From: Acanthococcus lagerstroemiae
Lineage: Eukaryota; Arthropoda; Insecta; Hemiptera; Eriococcidae
NCBI GenBank assembly: GCA_031841125.1
Contig: CM063114.1
Span: 43,359,574-43,423,573, forward strand
Length of the DNA stretch: 64,000 nucleotides
Reading direction: 5' to 3'
Part shown: positions 33,185 to 45,759 of the stretch, one piece after another
Position numbering within the stretch: the first letter of the stretch is position 1
How the letters are laid out: each line of letters starts with the position of its first letter
Translations under genes and position numbers: made by a program
The notes under the pieces: model-generated
What the model saw: only the letters and a program-made list of their open reading frames with translations
Told to the model about the DNA's origin: nothing
The model's database searches: none

Positions 33185-33338
33185 CAGTGGCGGATCCAAG
33201 CCCCCACTCCGATTGAAGATTTTAAACGCAATAACAGGGGAAAAAGGAATAAAAATGACGAATTGTAAGTTCATTACACGCCACGAAGGTCACCGCCGCT
33301 ACTGTACCCCCCATCTCTTCTTTCTGAATCCGCGCCTG
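33185..33338. mobile_element. hAT-type MITE with 8-bp duplication
   Basis: The ends cagtggcggatccaag and ctgaatccgcgcctg are imperfect inverted repeats. The flanks are tatccact (33177-33184) and tatcaact (33339-33346), matching 7 of 8. The element is 154 bp and has no frame of its own. Confidence 0.8.
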
Positions 33339-34144
33339 TATCAACTTCTACTCCTCAGATAATTTTAAGAGTTGTAGTCATCACTTGGGATTACAATATC
33401 CTTCAAAAAGGTTATCAAGTGCCATCCTCCTTAGAATTCCCTCAATAACTTCTCAACTGTATGTTCAACACTAAACGTGTACATTGATTTATGCTAAATT
33501 TTACGTAAACATGGTCTCTTATAATTTTTTCTCGTATCTGTCCTAGATTCACCGAAAACAGAGAGTTGAAAATAAGTCTGTAGACATTATGAAACAAAAC
33601 GTCATTTTTGAGTCTTATTATTCCACCGAATTTAGTCATTTCTTTGTATTATTTTAAAAACACTTCTAGTCAAAAATGAAGAATTCTTGTAAGATTTTCC
33701 CCTAATAAAAAAAACAAAAAAAAACAGCTCAAGTCAGTACAGAAAATATGTTTATTTTACTCCCCCCTTCCCAGAATATTCAGTAGGGTGGTTTTTTCCC
33801 AGTTTTCTTTCTCATACGAAAAATTAGTGTATGTAGATGTAAAATTTCGGTACCCAAAATTTTAGCGAAAAAAACTGAGGGGTCATACTAACGGGGCGAA
33901 GTTTAACCAGGATTCTCCATGAGAAAAAGTGCCATTTAGTTTATTTCGCCGTTAACATTTTTGAAAAAGAGTAAACAAATTGGTTGTACCCGAAAATATT
34001 ATTCTCTGTGATGTCATATTTTGTTCCAATATACATTCCCCCCCCCCAAAAAAAAATTGATTTACGGGTCATGAGAGTGGTGAACATGAGGGACTTATTA
34101 ACGGAAATATGAACTTATATGAACAATGACTGAAAAAGTGCATG
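33339..34144. other. Unassigned AT-rich sequence
   Basis: No feature supported beyond a C-run at 34040-34048. Confidence 0.35.
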
Positions 34145-34478
34145 TGTGACATGGAATCATGAAATGTGCCTTTGGTGTCAAAAAATCACTTTTCACTTTC
34201 TTGACAATTCTTACAGAAAAAATCACTCTTTTGAATGAAACAAACCGCGGCTTCCTATCTTCATTAATTTGTCCACAAATTGCACGTCAAAAGTTTAAAA
34301 ACATCCAAGTACATGGCGTCGTGTGAAACGAGCTTAGAGAAATGACAGAGAACAAGAATCCAAAACGCGGTTGTACACGCTATGTACATCTGCGCGCACC
34401 ACTACCACTATTCCATCTTTATACTCGTTTATCTCACCAGTTTTCGCATGAGAGGCACATTTCATGATTCCATGTCAC
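34145..34478. mobile_element. MITE with 26-bp ends, copy 1
   Basis: The left end (gtgacatggaatcatgaaat followed by gtgcct) is mirrored by the right end (aggcac then atttcatgattccatgtcac). The interior is shared with 63067-63426 (acgctatgtacatctg, accactaccac). A target duplication is not clear for this copy. Confidence 0.8.
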
Positions 34479-35690
34479 ATGTAATGAATCTTTTCATGGT
34501 TTACAGGTATACTGAACTCACTTTTGAGGTCATCTTGGGTGTACCTCTCACCATAAAGATTCCGCATTGGGGTAGCCGAAAATTAGGGTTTGTAGCTTCA
34601 AATATGTCGATTATAGGGTTGCTTGCAATTGAGAAGGATAGAATCATTACTAAGAAGATCCAATTTTATCAAACATGAGTTGAGCATAGTTTCTGATAGT
34701 AAACAGCAGGCTGAATCACGTCGTGTTACTCGTTTTCACGTTTAGCGCTTCCTTTTCCTTAGATATTGCGCTGTGAAAACCGGCTTGAGAATTATAACTG
34801 ATATTATCACAAGGATGTTATCAGTTTTGACTCCAACATATGAATTTCGTGTTTTATTCTTCTTCCGTTGAATCTCGCGGCAGAAGAGGAAGAAAAAAAA
34901 ACTTTGTTGTTCGAAATAAACGTCAGAACGCGGGGTGCACCTTTTTTCTTTGCCACAGTATTCGTTTTCCATTTTTTTTTTTTCATCTTTCAGTTATGGT
35001 GAGGGGCATGGCAAGGGTAAAGGTTGGTAATAAATACGTTGACCATTTTACATCATGCTGTGGAACAATTAGGCCAGTACCAAGCACCAGAGGATTAGTC
35101 TACGACGAAAAATTAATATCTTAGAGTCAAAACTCACAACATCAATTGTTTTTTGAGTGGGAGGAAGGGGAATTTCAAAGTTTCTCATGAGACTTTAGAA
35201 ATATTTTTCGATTGATACTAACCAGTCGAAAACACACACACACACACAGAGCACATTGTACACTTACTAACAGTGACCACGTTAGTAGAGCCTAAAGATG
35301 ATTGGAAGAATAAATTTCATGGAAATTTCCATCAACAACACGAACGCACTTTGCAGTCAATTACCGAAAAAATGGTTGGAAGAAAAGAGAAAAAAAGTGA
35401 TTGCAAGAAACTTGTTGCCAACTCAAAAAATTACCTTTTCCCGATTTTTCTAACAAATGGCAAATGTCCCAATAGAACAAAAGTAAAAAGCTAATGGTCT
35501 TAGAAATTTTCCCACTGATTTCCCGATTTAAAAAAAAAATGTTTTCCACTGAGGACAATTTTTCCAATTGATTTTAATGTTTCTGTGTTCGAGAGAATTT
35601 CCATCCTTTCCCAATGATACGTACTTGGTATGAAGTAGCGGAATTTGTTTCGAGATGGATTTTTTTGGACACATTGTACGCCAAAATTAT
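34479..35690. other. Unassigned sequence
   Basis: AT-rich, with an (ac)n run at 35232-35249. No gene recognised. Confidence 0.35.
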
Positions 35691-35698
35691 TTCCATGC

Positions 35699-35837
35699 CT
35701 CGTGAAGGTCACGACTGGAGCAGGTAGTTTCAAAATTCCCCGGCTTGACCAAGATTCGGAACCATACCTCGTGAAGGTCATGACTGGGGCAGGTAGTTTT
35801 GAAATTCCCCGGTTTAACCAGGATTCGGAAATTTTGT
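35699..35837. repeat. 70-bp tandem duplication
   Basis: Two adjacent units beginning cctcgtgaaggtcacgactg and cctcgtgaaggtcatgactg share gcaggtagttt, aaattccccgg and a ttcgga end. Confidence 0.85.
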
Positions 35838-36249
35838 TGACTAGTTTTCAGCTTTGTCGAAATGCGGTTGTACCCCTCCGGCTAACGGATTCCCTTTCAG
35901 CTATCAATATATCACGTCCTTAAACAATCGTTTGATTTTCTCTGTCACTCGTGAGAAAGTTGGACCATTGTCTTCGCCGCCCTTATACCTGTCGCAATAC
36001 GAATTTGGGGAATTTTGTTTACAATATACGCGTCCAGTCGAAGGCATTTTTTCTACGACGTACGTATTTCTGGTTGGGCGTACGTATCTCTGGTTGGGCG
36101 GTTATTATCCCACTGCCCCACCCCATATTCAAAGCCAATTAAAGTCGATGTACATGTTTGGGCTCCGTTACTCTAGAGATTTCAAATTTCGTCGGCATCA
36201 GTTATATTTGAATATCATTAGCACGTAGTATCTCTCCTTAAAAATTTCT

Positions 36250-37450
36250 GTAATATTTCGGATCTGGGATAGTCCTGTGCATTTCAGATCCGATGCTTGG
36301 ATTTACCAAGTCGTGATGGAGTTTTGATTTTGCATCTGTACTGTGAGTTATGTCTATTTTGCATGTTTAATTTTGGTACCCAAATGATTGCCTGTTGACT
36401 GGTATGTTTGGTTTATTACATATTTGATTGATCGTCGTATTTTTGCATGTTTGCTGCATGTGGTTACTGGTCGTGTTCTATCTTGGTTGTTGCTTGTCAC
36501 TACATTTTTGATCGATAGTTATATTTTTGCATGTTTGCTGCATGTGGTTGCCGTGCTTGCCATTTGAGTATCATAATATATATTTTGTTTGCCATATTTT
36601 TGGATGTTAGCTGCATGTTATTACTAGTCATGATCTGCCTCTATTGTTCAAGAACTTCGGATCTGGTTATGTGTGCATTTTAGATTGGTTGCTTGGATTC
36701 GCCAAGTCTGATGGAGTTTTTATTTTGCACCTGTATAGTGAGTTATGTCGATTTTGCATGTATAATTTCGGTACCCAAATGATTGCATGTGGCCTGTCCT
36801 TTGACTATTATATTTGGTTTCTTACATATTTGACTGATAGTCGTATTTTTGCATGTTTGCTGCATGTGGTTACTGTTTATTGTCATTTTACTGTTATATG
36901 TATATATTTTGTTTGCCATATTTTTGGATGTTTGCTGCATGTGATTACTGGTTGTAATCTATATGTACATATTTTGTTTGCCATATTTTTGGATGTTTGC
37001 TGCATGTGATTCCTGGTCGTGATCTGCCTCCTTCGTTCAAGAATTTTGAATCCGATTAAGTCGTGTGCATTTTGGATTGAATGCTTGGATTTGCCAAGTC
37101 TGATGGAGTTTTGATTTTGCACCTGTAACGCGAGTTATGTCACTTTTGCATTTTTAATTTCGGTACCCAAATGATTGCCTGTTGCCTGTCCTTTGACTAT
37201 TATATTTGGTTTCTTACATATTTGATTGATAGTTGTATTATTGCATGTTTGCTGCATGTGATTGCTGTTTGTCATGTGACTTTATATGTATTTTGTTCGC
37301 CATATTTTTGGATGTTTGCTGCATGTGATTACTGGTTGTGATCTGCCTCCTTCGTTCAAGTTCATGAATTTCGAATCCGATCAAGTCGTGTGCATTTTGG
37401 ATTGGATGCATGTATTCGCCAAGTTGGATGGAGGATTGATTTCACATGCG
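36250..37450. repeat. Complex tandem array, about 325-400 bp units
   Basis: Unit landmarks (a cggatctg or gaatccgat word before gtgtgcattt) occur near 36255, 36657, 37047 and 37372. Each unit contains gccaagtctgatggag-like and ggtacccaaatgattgc words and internal tttgcatgtttgctgcatgt subrepeats. The last unit leads directly into the exon-intron-like modules. Open frames are not conserved between units. Confidence 0.8.
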
Positions 37451-40200
37451 GAAGTTTTGGATTTACCGAGTTCCTTGAAATACGTCGTTGGATATAAACA
37501 GTATGTGGTGTAACATTTTGCTGGTTTATAGGTGAGAGAATTCATTTTTTCATAAGCTTTCGAATTTTCCCCCGAATTGTGATACTGCAAATTAATTTTT
37601 CCAGCTTCCGATTGAACAATCGTATCATCGAGGATTTATTAGACCGCTGATTCATGGAAGCGCCTCTTCTGTGCAAGTATCGAGTAACAGCAGATTTTCT
37701 ATTTCCTGCGTGGAAATTTTGGCTTTATCTAGTGTCTCGAAATTTGTTGCTGGATATAACAGATGTGGTGTAAAAATTTTGTTGCCTTATAGGTGAAAGA
37801 ATTAACATTTCCAACTTCTGTTTTCAACAATTATAGCATTATAGGCGAGAGAATGAATTTTCATTAGAGTATTTTCCCCCTAAATTGTGGCTCAGCAAAA
37901 TTATTTTTACAACTTCTGATTGAACGATTGTAGACCTGGTAATTTCTTCGTGAAAACACTTTTTCAACACAATCACCCTGGATCTGTCAGAAATTTCTAA
38001 ATCCATCGCACCTTGAATAATGGTATGTGGTGTATTAATTTTAATTTTGATGGGTTGCAAGATTTGTATATCATCTCAGCTGACCCCTTTTAGATTGTAT
38101 AAGTTTACTTTGTTCAATTTAATTTATTTTCAAATCTTTGTACAGCAAATTATTTTTATTGCTTCTGATTGAACACTGGAACATTCGGATCTGTCGAGTT
38201 TCCCGATATTTGTCACTGGATATGAAAGTATGTAGTGTTGTAACACTTTACCTGCCTTATAAGTGAGAGAATTCATTTTTCCATTAGCTTTGTGAAACAT
38301 TTGGATCTGTCGAGTTTCCCGAAATTCGTTGCTGGACATGACAGTATGCACTGTGTGGTGTAACAATTTACCTGCCTTCTAAGTGAGAGAATTCATTTTT
38401 TCATTAGCTTTTGAAGCCCCCCCCCCAAATTCTGATATCGCAAATTTAGTTATACAGCTTCTAATCGAACGATCGAATCATCGAGGATCTACTAGGCTGC
38501 CGGTTTGTGGAAGCGCCTCGTCCATGCAGTCACCGAATACAAACAGATTCTGGAATTTCTTACCCGAAATTCGTCGCTAAATATAAATATGTGATGTATA
38601 AATCTTGCTACCTTATAGGTAAGAGAATTCATTTTTTCATTAGCTTTCGTTTTTTGTATTGCTTCCCCGAACTTTGGTACGGCAAATTTAGTTTTACAGC
38701 TTCTGAATGATCGCATCTTCGTAGATCTACTAGACTTGTTTGTTGCTTCGTGGAAACGCTTCAGCAGAAACACCAAACATCAGCATTTTTTGGTACTTCT
38801 ACATGAAAGTTCTGGATATGTCGATCTTGAATTACTGGTAGGTGGTATAATACTTTGGTCGAGTTTCCCGAAATTCGTCGCTGGACGTATTAGTATATGG
38901 TGTTGTAACAATTTACCTGCCTTATAAGTGAGAAAATTCATTTTTTCATTAGCTTTCGAACATTTTCCCCGAATTGTAATGGGGCAAACTTATTATTATT
39001 ACAGCTTCTGATTGAAGAATCGAATCATCGAGAATCTACTAGACCACTGATTTGTGGAAGCGCTTCTATTGGATATTCTCTGGAAGTTTTGGATCTGTCA
39101 CGTTCCCCGAAATTCGTCGCTAGATATAATAATATATGATGTACAAATTTTGCTGCCTTATAGGTGAGAGAATTCATTTTTTTCATTGGCTTTCATTTTG
39201 TATTGTTTTTCCGAATTTTGATACTGCAAATTTATTTTTACAGCTTCTAAATGATCATATCATAGCGGATCGACTAGACCTGGCCGTTGCTTCGTTCAAA
39301 TGCTTCAGCGGAAACAGTCGAAGTTTCCAAATCCATCTTGAATCACTGGTATGTAGCGTAATACTTCGAATTTTGGATTTTCATGGGTTTGTAAGATTTG
39401 TATACCGTCTTACCTAAACCATTTGAGATGAGATACCATTTTTTTTTTAAATTTTGACACAACAAAATTATCTTTATATCCTTTGATTGAATGATCACAT
39501 ATATCGAGGATTTTCTAGACCGCTGATTTGTGAAAGTGCCTTCTATCCGAACACAAGAGTATTAACAGATCTTGGATTTTCTCCGTGAAACATTTGGATC
39601 TGTTGAGCTTCCCAAAATTCGTTGCTGGACATGACAGTATGCAGTGTGTGGTGTAACAAATTACCTGCCTTCTAAAAGAGAGAATCCCCCCCCCCCCAAA
39701 TTGTGATATAGCAAATTTAGTTATACATCTTCTGATTGAACGATCGAATCATCGAGGATCTACTAGACTGCTGATTTGTGGAAGCGCCTCGTCTATGCAG
39801 TCACCGAATACAAACAGTTTCTGGAATTTCATTGGAAGTTTTGGACCTATCGCGTTCTCTGAAATTTGTTACTAGATATAAAAATATGTGATGTACTAAT
39901 TTTGCTGCCTTATAGGTGAGAGAATTCATTTTTTCATTAGCTTTCATTTTTTATTGCTTTCCCGAATTTTGATACTGCAAATTTTTTTTACAGCTTCTGA
40001 ATGATCGTGTGGATCTACACTAGACCTGGCCGTTGCTTCGTGGAAACGTTTTTCAAAAACCAAACACCCGCATTTTTTTGGTATCTCTCTGTAAAAGTTC
40101 TGGATCTGCCAAAATTTTCAAGTCCCTCGTATCTTGAATTACTGGTACGTGGCGTAATACTTCATTTTCATGGGTTTGTAAGATGTATTTTGTTCTACAC
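37451..40200 (+). repeat. Tandem modules resembling duplicated exon-intron cassettes
   Basis: Each module has a segment starting cttctgattgaacgat, continuing with atcatcgaggatctactaga and ttcgtcgctggatat, and ending gctgccttatag. A short spacer follows, gtgagagaattcattttttc to tactgcaaatttatttttacag in two blocks. Spacers bounded by GT and AG occur at 37532-37604, 38383-38457, 38619-38699, 38928-39004, 39164-39243 and 39916-39993, with lengths of 73-81 bp. Some modules lose a boundary (for example 39674 and 39731). A second exon-like type (cttctgaatgatcg) alternates with the first. Lengths between spacers are not all multiples of three, so a protein product is unlikely. Confidence 0.7.
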
Positions 40201-40549
40201 ATGCATCGAAAACGTGTTTTCGCGTAACAGTTTTCTGTAGCAAGAGACATTTATCGTTATTGTAGCGATCAGCACTGATAACGCGCTTTTATCTGTACTA
40301 GGAGTGAAAAGAAAATTTTCTAAACTCACACATGAGAAGTAGTCATTTCTCAACAGTTTTATGTCGCTAAAGTACCACTTTTTAAGCGAGCTATGAAACT
40401 GTACAAAAAAGACCGTGACACGTTTTCTATGCACTAGGGCAAAAAAGTAAAACAACCACCCGACAGATTTTAATACGTACAGCTAAACGGTGAACAGCGC
40501 TCACGCAGTCGAAACGTAAAAACGTCGTATTCTCATGAATTTGTTTAAA

Positions 40550-40692
40550 AATATATCTTATGCTGTTAGCGCATAGAGTGCGCGGTCATTAACTCGTGCG
40601 TTTGCTAAACTCGCCTTCGGCTCGTTTCGCGAATCTTCGCACTCGTTAATAATCTCGCACTTCCTGCACTAGCAGTATAATATACTATTTTT
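40550..40692. mobile_element. Hairpin element with ctcgccttcggctcg loop, copy 1
   Basis: Left (tatcttatgctgttagcgca, aactcgtgcg) and right (cgcactcgttaataatctcg, cactagcagtataatata) arms are imperfect inverted repeats around an actcgccttcggctcgt centre. No frame is present. Confidence 0.6.
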
Positions 40693-40827
40693 CTATACAC
40701 TTGGAAGGAAACAATTCGAAACGTTCGCAACAAACGTGTACTATTTTCGTTCGTCTTCTGTTCGATTATTAGTTTGTGGATACCTCCGTTGCAGTGGAAA
40801 TGCATTTTCAAATTTCGATGCATTTGT

Positions 40828-40983
40828 AGAACAAAATATCTTCCAAGGCAAGGAGCGAATGAGGTTTTTCACAACTCGTTCAATTTGCTCAACTCGACTC
40901 GCCTTTGGCTCGTCTCGCAACATATTGAACTTGTCGTGATAAACCTCATTTTCGCTCCTTGACTTGAAATATACAATATTTTT
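40828..40983. mobile_element. Hairpin element, copy 2
   Basis: Arms aaaatatcttccaaggcaag through gagcgaatgaggtttttcac are mirrored by gataaacctcattttcgctc through cttgaaatatacaatatttt. The centre is actcgcctttggctcgt, as in the element 140 bp upstream, so both are one family. Confidence 0.7.
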
Positions 40984-41639
40984 ATAGCTTTGACATGATT
41001 TATTTTCATAGCTTTTGACTGAATCATCACACATTGACGATCAACTAGCCTGCTGATATGTGAAAGCGTCTCTTCTATGCCAACACCGAGTACTACCAGA
41101 CTTTAGGATTTCCTCAGTGCCATTGGGTACAAAGGCAAGTGGTGTAATACTTTTGATTATCAGAGGTTTAATTCATTATAGAATACGTGAGCTTTCTCAG
41201 TATAAGAAAGTGTATTGTTATAGGGGGTATTGGCCATACTCCAGTTCTGTTTTTCATTTCTTTCTTTCAGGAACTGGAGCTTCTTCCCACAATAAACCAA
41301 ACTCTGATCAGCGAGTAGTTTCCATGTTTTTTCTCATTTATCTTCTAATATTTTTTTTTATTCCCTTTCACCAGCATCCTTAATTGAGTCATGAAACTGT
41401 ACAGTAAAGTCTCTTTCCAGTTGGTAACGGGTTGGTTGCTTCCGTTCTGTTTCCGTCATCCGCACTACTTATTCTGTCCATTGTCTGTCGTCCGCACCAC
41501 TCGTCTAATCCGTCATGTCGTCTGCACTGCTCGTTATATCCGTCATATGTCATTCTCACCGCTTGTTCGGCCCATTGTCTGTTGTATGCACCGCTTGTTC
41601 TATCTGTTATCCACACTGCTTGTTCTGTCCATTATCTGT

Positions 41640-42240
41640 TGTCCGCGCCGCTCGTTCCATCCGTCGTCTGTTGTTCACGCTGCTCGTTCCGTCCATCGTC
41701 TGTCATCCGCGCCGCTCATTCCATCCGCACCGCTCATTCCATCCGCACCGCTCATTCCATCCGCACCGCTCGTTCCGTCCGTGCCGCTTGTTCCTTCCAT
41801 ACCGCTCGTTCCATCTGCACTGTCTGTACCGCTCGTTCCGTCTGTACCGCTCGTTCCGTCCGTGCCGCTCGTTCCGTCCGTGCCGCTCGTTCCGTCCGTG
41901 CCGCTCGTTCCGTCCGTGCCGCTCGTTCCATCCGTGCCGCTCGTTCCATCCGTGCCGCTCGTTCCATCCGTGCCGCTCGTTCCGTCCGTGCCGCTCGTTC
42001 CGTCCGTGCCGCTCGTTCCGTCCGTGCCGCTCGTTCCGTCTGTACCGCTCGTTCCGTCTGTACCGCTCGTTCCATCCATACCGCTCGTTCCGTCTGCACC
42101 ATCCATACCGCTCGTTCTGTCCATACCGCTCGTTCCATCCGTACCGCTCGTTCCATCCGTACCGCTCGTTCCATCCGTGCCTGTCATTCCATCCGTGCCT
42201 GTCATTCCATCCATTGTCTGTTGTCCAAGCTCCTCGTTCC
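41640..42240. repeat. 18-bp minisatellite, roughly 30 copies
   Basis: The unit is close to gtgccgctcgttccgtcc. It is homogeneous from about 41690 to 42220 and decays outward to 41430 and 42500. Because 18 is a multiple of three and the unit lacks stops in any frame, three plus frames (338-373 codons) and three minus frames (140-194 codons) stay open. Each encodes a hexapeptide repeat, such as VPLVPS or GTSGTD. No codon bias, start context or flanking domain supports translation of any one. Confidence 0.9.
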
Positions 42241-42639
42241 ATCCGTCGCCTGTTGTCTACCCCAATTGTTCCGTCATTGTCTGTCATCTGCGCCGCTCAT
42301 TCCATCTGTCATCCGCGCCGCCTGTTTGTCTACACTGCTCGGTCTGCCCAATGTCGGTTGTCCATTCCACTTGTTCCACCTTGCAACTTGTTCTGTTTGT
42401 CATCCATCATGCCCTCACCATTCGTTCCATCCATTGTCTGTTGTCCTTGTCACTCATGCCGTCCTCTGTCTCTATTGTTCGTTATGTGGAATTCTGAAAG
42501 CCCCCCCCCCCACGAATTACAGTTTTGTTAGACTAAGGGAGCACATGCAGTGACACTCTACTCTTATGGACTAATAAGTTTAACATTTTCAACATTGTAT
42601 TCCAAAGTCTTATTATGATACCCCCAGTGGTAATTCTTT

Positions 42640-42800
42640 TTTATCTATACCCTGCTTCCTTACAGGCGATAGAATTAATTTTTAGAATTAACTTTTTTAT
42701 CAATTTTGTAATTTATTTTTCGAATTTTGATACTGCCAAATTACTTATGTAGCTTCTAGTTAGCCAATCGGGTCTTCAAAGATCCACTGGTGCTCCTGAG
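42640..42800 (+). repeat. Isolated exon-intron-like module
   Basis: A cttccttacag then gcgatagaattaattttt junction, followed by aattttgatactgccaaatt and gtagcttctagttag, matches the modules at 37451-40200. It shows the minisatellite lies inside the module array. Confidence 0.6.
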
Positions 42801-42889
42801 CCACTCAGCTGTGGTTTAAAGATCTGGGCGCATTTGCAAATCATTTTTAGGTAATTTGGTTGGTCAAATTTGCAATTAGGTAGATTGGG

Positions 42890-43850
42890 GGAATGTTTTT
42901 GGGTCAAACTGTTATAGGAGGTACTATCCCAAGAATCCAGAGTCCTGAGATGATTCCAGTAGCGACAACTGTTGGTCAAAGTCCTGTAATGGGATGGTTT
43001 CAGCAGGCTATTGGTGCTAGTAATAATCATTGCTGGTTGAAAGTCCAGCATTGGATGATTCCAGCAAGTTACTGGCGGAAAATCTCATACTGGTTGAAAG
43101 TCCTGAGACGATTCCAGTAGCAACCACTGTTGGTTGAAAGTCCTGTAATGGGATGATTCCAACAAGCTAACTGGCAGAAAGTCTCATCATAGGACGATTC
43201 CAGTTGTGATCCAATTTGTGCTCCTTGAAATCTTTTTCGTGCTCGTAGAAAGTCTTATCAGATGAGTTTGGTTACGATCCATCTATTCCTTTCAATCTTA
43301 TTCTTTCTTGTGTCTGTACAAGTATTGTAGTGGGATAATTCACATTCTAAAATTCAGAACTGTTGGCTGTCTAAAGTTGAACTTTTGGATCACTTGAGGG
43401 TTGTTTTTGGGTCAGAGAACCTAAAACTGATGAACAGTATGGGGTTATTTAGGGGTTGTTTTTAGGTCAAACTGTTATTGGTTGATTACCAGTCACGATC
43501 TAATCTCTTCCATTTCTAAGATCCTTGGGTCCTGAGATGATTCCAGTAGCGACAACTGTTGGCAAAAGTCCTGTGATGGGATGATTTCAACAGGCTACTG
43601 GTGCTAGTAGCAATAATTTGTTGGTTGAAAGTCCTGTAATGGGATGATTCCAGCAAGTTACTGGTGGAAAGTCTCATACCGGTGGAAAGTCCTGGGACGA
43701 TTCCAGTAGCGACAACTGTTGGTCGAAAGTCCTGTAATGGGATGATTCCAACAAGCTACTGGTAGAAAGTCTCATAGGATGATTCCGGTTGTGATCCAAT
43801 CTATTCCTTTGAATCCATCCTGAGATCCAATCTCAGTCTTCCTTCTCGTG
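42890..43850. repeat. Higher-order tandem repeat
   Basis: Short units around cctgtaatgggatgattcca, agtagcgacaactgttgg and gaaagtctcata recur within two larger copies, about 42890-43280 and 43450-43830. The longer copies share their order of subunits. Confidence 0.8.
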
Positions 43851-44600
43851 CTGGTAAAGGTATTGTGGAGAGTTTCTAAAGTTATGATATTTTATTGTGG
43901 GATGGGGAGTATAAAAATTTGAGCCCATGATGCGCCACTTTTATTCTCCCGCCGAGCCCCAGGAGCTCCATTGGAACTTCGTTTCTATTTAGGTTACCAA
44001 AATTTTACTTTTTTAGCTTCGTTTACTTTTAAGTTACGTTAATGAGAGATTGACAGGGCCATGCAAGGTCGATGATGAATGTAGTAGAGACATGATGCCA
44101 TTTTACTTGTTACTAGTTTTTGTTTTTGTGCAGCTAATTTTATTTTTCAGCTTCCCGCAATTGCTGTATATTTCAATATAATTGGTGCGGGACTTTTTTT
44201 TTACTTGTTTCAATTCATTTTGTCTTTATCTATAATCGTTAAATAACGACAGCAGTGTTTCAAAACACTGAGCTATCAATATGCCGATAGAAACATAGTT
44301 TGGTAGTCTGCAAATTTATTGCTTCCCTAGTATATTAATATTCATATTATAATTACTTATTACGATTGTAATTTTTAAAACCTCACTCAGGGTAATGATG
44401 TGAGCTTTTTGGTATTCGGCCAATTTATTATTACTTTTTATTATTGATGTAAGTATGATTACTTACTAATGCTGGCTATTATTTTGATATGAGTTTGACA
44501 GGAGCGTGCAAGATCAGTGATGAATGTAATGGAGACGAAGTTCATAAATTCTTGCTAAGTTAGTGCGTCGTGTTCAGTGTACGGATGAACCTTTGATTTA
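43851..44600. other. AT-rich sequence with a duplicated 75-bp segment
   Basis: A segment of the form gattgacagggccatgcaag (near 44047) recurs as gtttgacaggagcgtgcaag (near 44493), each followed by gatgaatgta and gagac. Nothing else was recognised. Confidence 0.5.
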
Positions 44601-45460
44601 TACCCCTGCTGCCTTATATATAGGTGAGAGAATTTTTCATTAGCTTTGTATTTTTCCCCCTCGAATTTTGATACTGCACAATTAATTTTACATTTCTGGA
44701 TTGAATGATCATCGTATCATTGACGATCTACTAGACCGCTGATTCGTGGAAGCCCTTCTAAGCAAACACCGGATACCAGCAGATTTTGGATTTCCTCCGG
44801 AGAAGTTTTGGGTTTGTCAACTTTCCCAAAATTCGTCGCTGGATAACGGAATACGGAGTAAAATATTTTTCATTGGTTGGCGTCCATATTTTTATGGAAT
44901 TTTGATACTACTAAATTACTTTTGCAGCTTCTGGTTGAATAACTATATATTTCCGAGGATCTACTAGACTTAGCCGTTCATTTGTGGAAACACACTGCTT
45001 TGATGTTAACATGGAACACAGCTGTTTGTGGATTTTCTCCCAGGAAATTCGAATCTATCGAATGTCCCAAATGGTTAATTGTATGTATTGTGTAACTTTG
45101 ATTTTAATGGGCTTGGAAGATTTGCATCTCGTTCCACCTGCCCGGTTCTAGATTCTAAAAGTCATTCATTTTCTTGTGCACTAGCTTTCTTGCATCCATT
45201 GAATTTTGATACTGAAAACTTTTTTAGTTTCTGATTGAACAATCGTACGCTCGAAGATTCACAGAAACCTCGCCGTCGACTGTGGAAGTCCTTCAGTACA
45301 AACACCGCATACAAAACGTTGGATTTTTTGTCTGTGGAAATTCTGAATTTGCCTAGAATTTATTGCTGTACTGGATAACAGTGTACTATATATGTCGTGA
45401 TTTCGATTTTCACGGGTTCGATTTGTCAAAGAATACATCGGTTCAAGTTCAATTATACGT
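44600..45460 (+). repeat. Exon-intron-like modules, second block
   Basis: The same modules as at 37451-40200 resume: gccttatatatag then gtgagagaatttttc at 44634, ttttgcag then cttctggttgaat at 44926, and a gtttctgattgaacaatcg start near 45229. Boundaries are more decayed than in the first block. Confidence 0.6.
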
Positions 45461-45759
45461 TTGTTTCATTTTTATTTTTGTATTTCTGAAATTCGGTGTC
45501 TTCTTTAATAAATTTGACATGGAACTTCCCTCAGCGTCTTTATTTTTATTGGTTGCTCGGCTAATTTTTTCCCTCCTTCCCCTCCCCCCATTCCTTTTGT
45601 TAGCTAGCATTCTTATGTACCAGTACAGTGATAAGAGAGCCATTCCTCTAGTTAGGGGTTTGGTTGTGTTTTATGTTCCATTAGGAGACTACTTTCAATA
45701 ATCTGTAAAAACACACCATTTTTCTGTACCCTTCCCCAAATATTACGACCCCTTGTTCA

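Noticed and set aside
41391..42553. Long open frames (338-373 codons) read as a repetitive secreted or membrane protein
   Set aside because: All six frames are open because of an 18-bp stop-free repeat; nothing favours any one frame and the flanks are non-coding.
45363..45701. 112-codon frame resembling a membrane protein
   Set aside because: Hydrophobicity follows from T-rich DNA next to the module array; no homologous family or conserved start was recognised.
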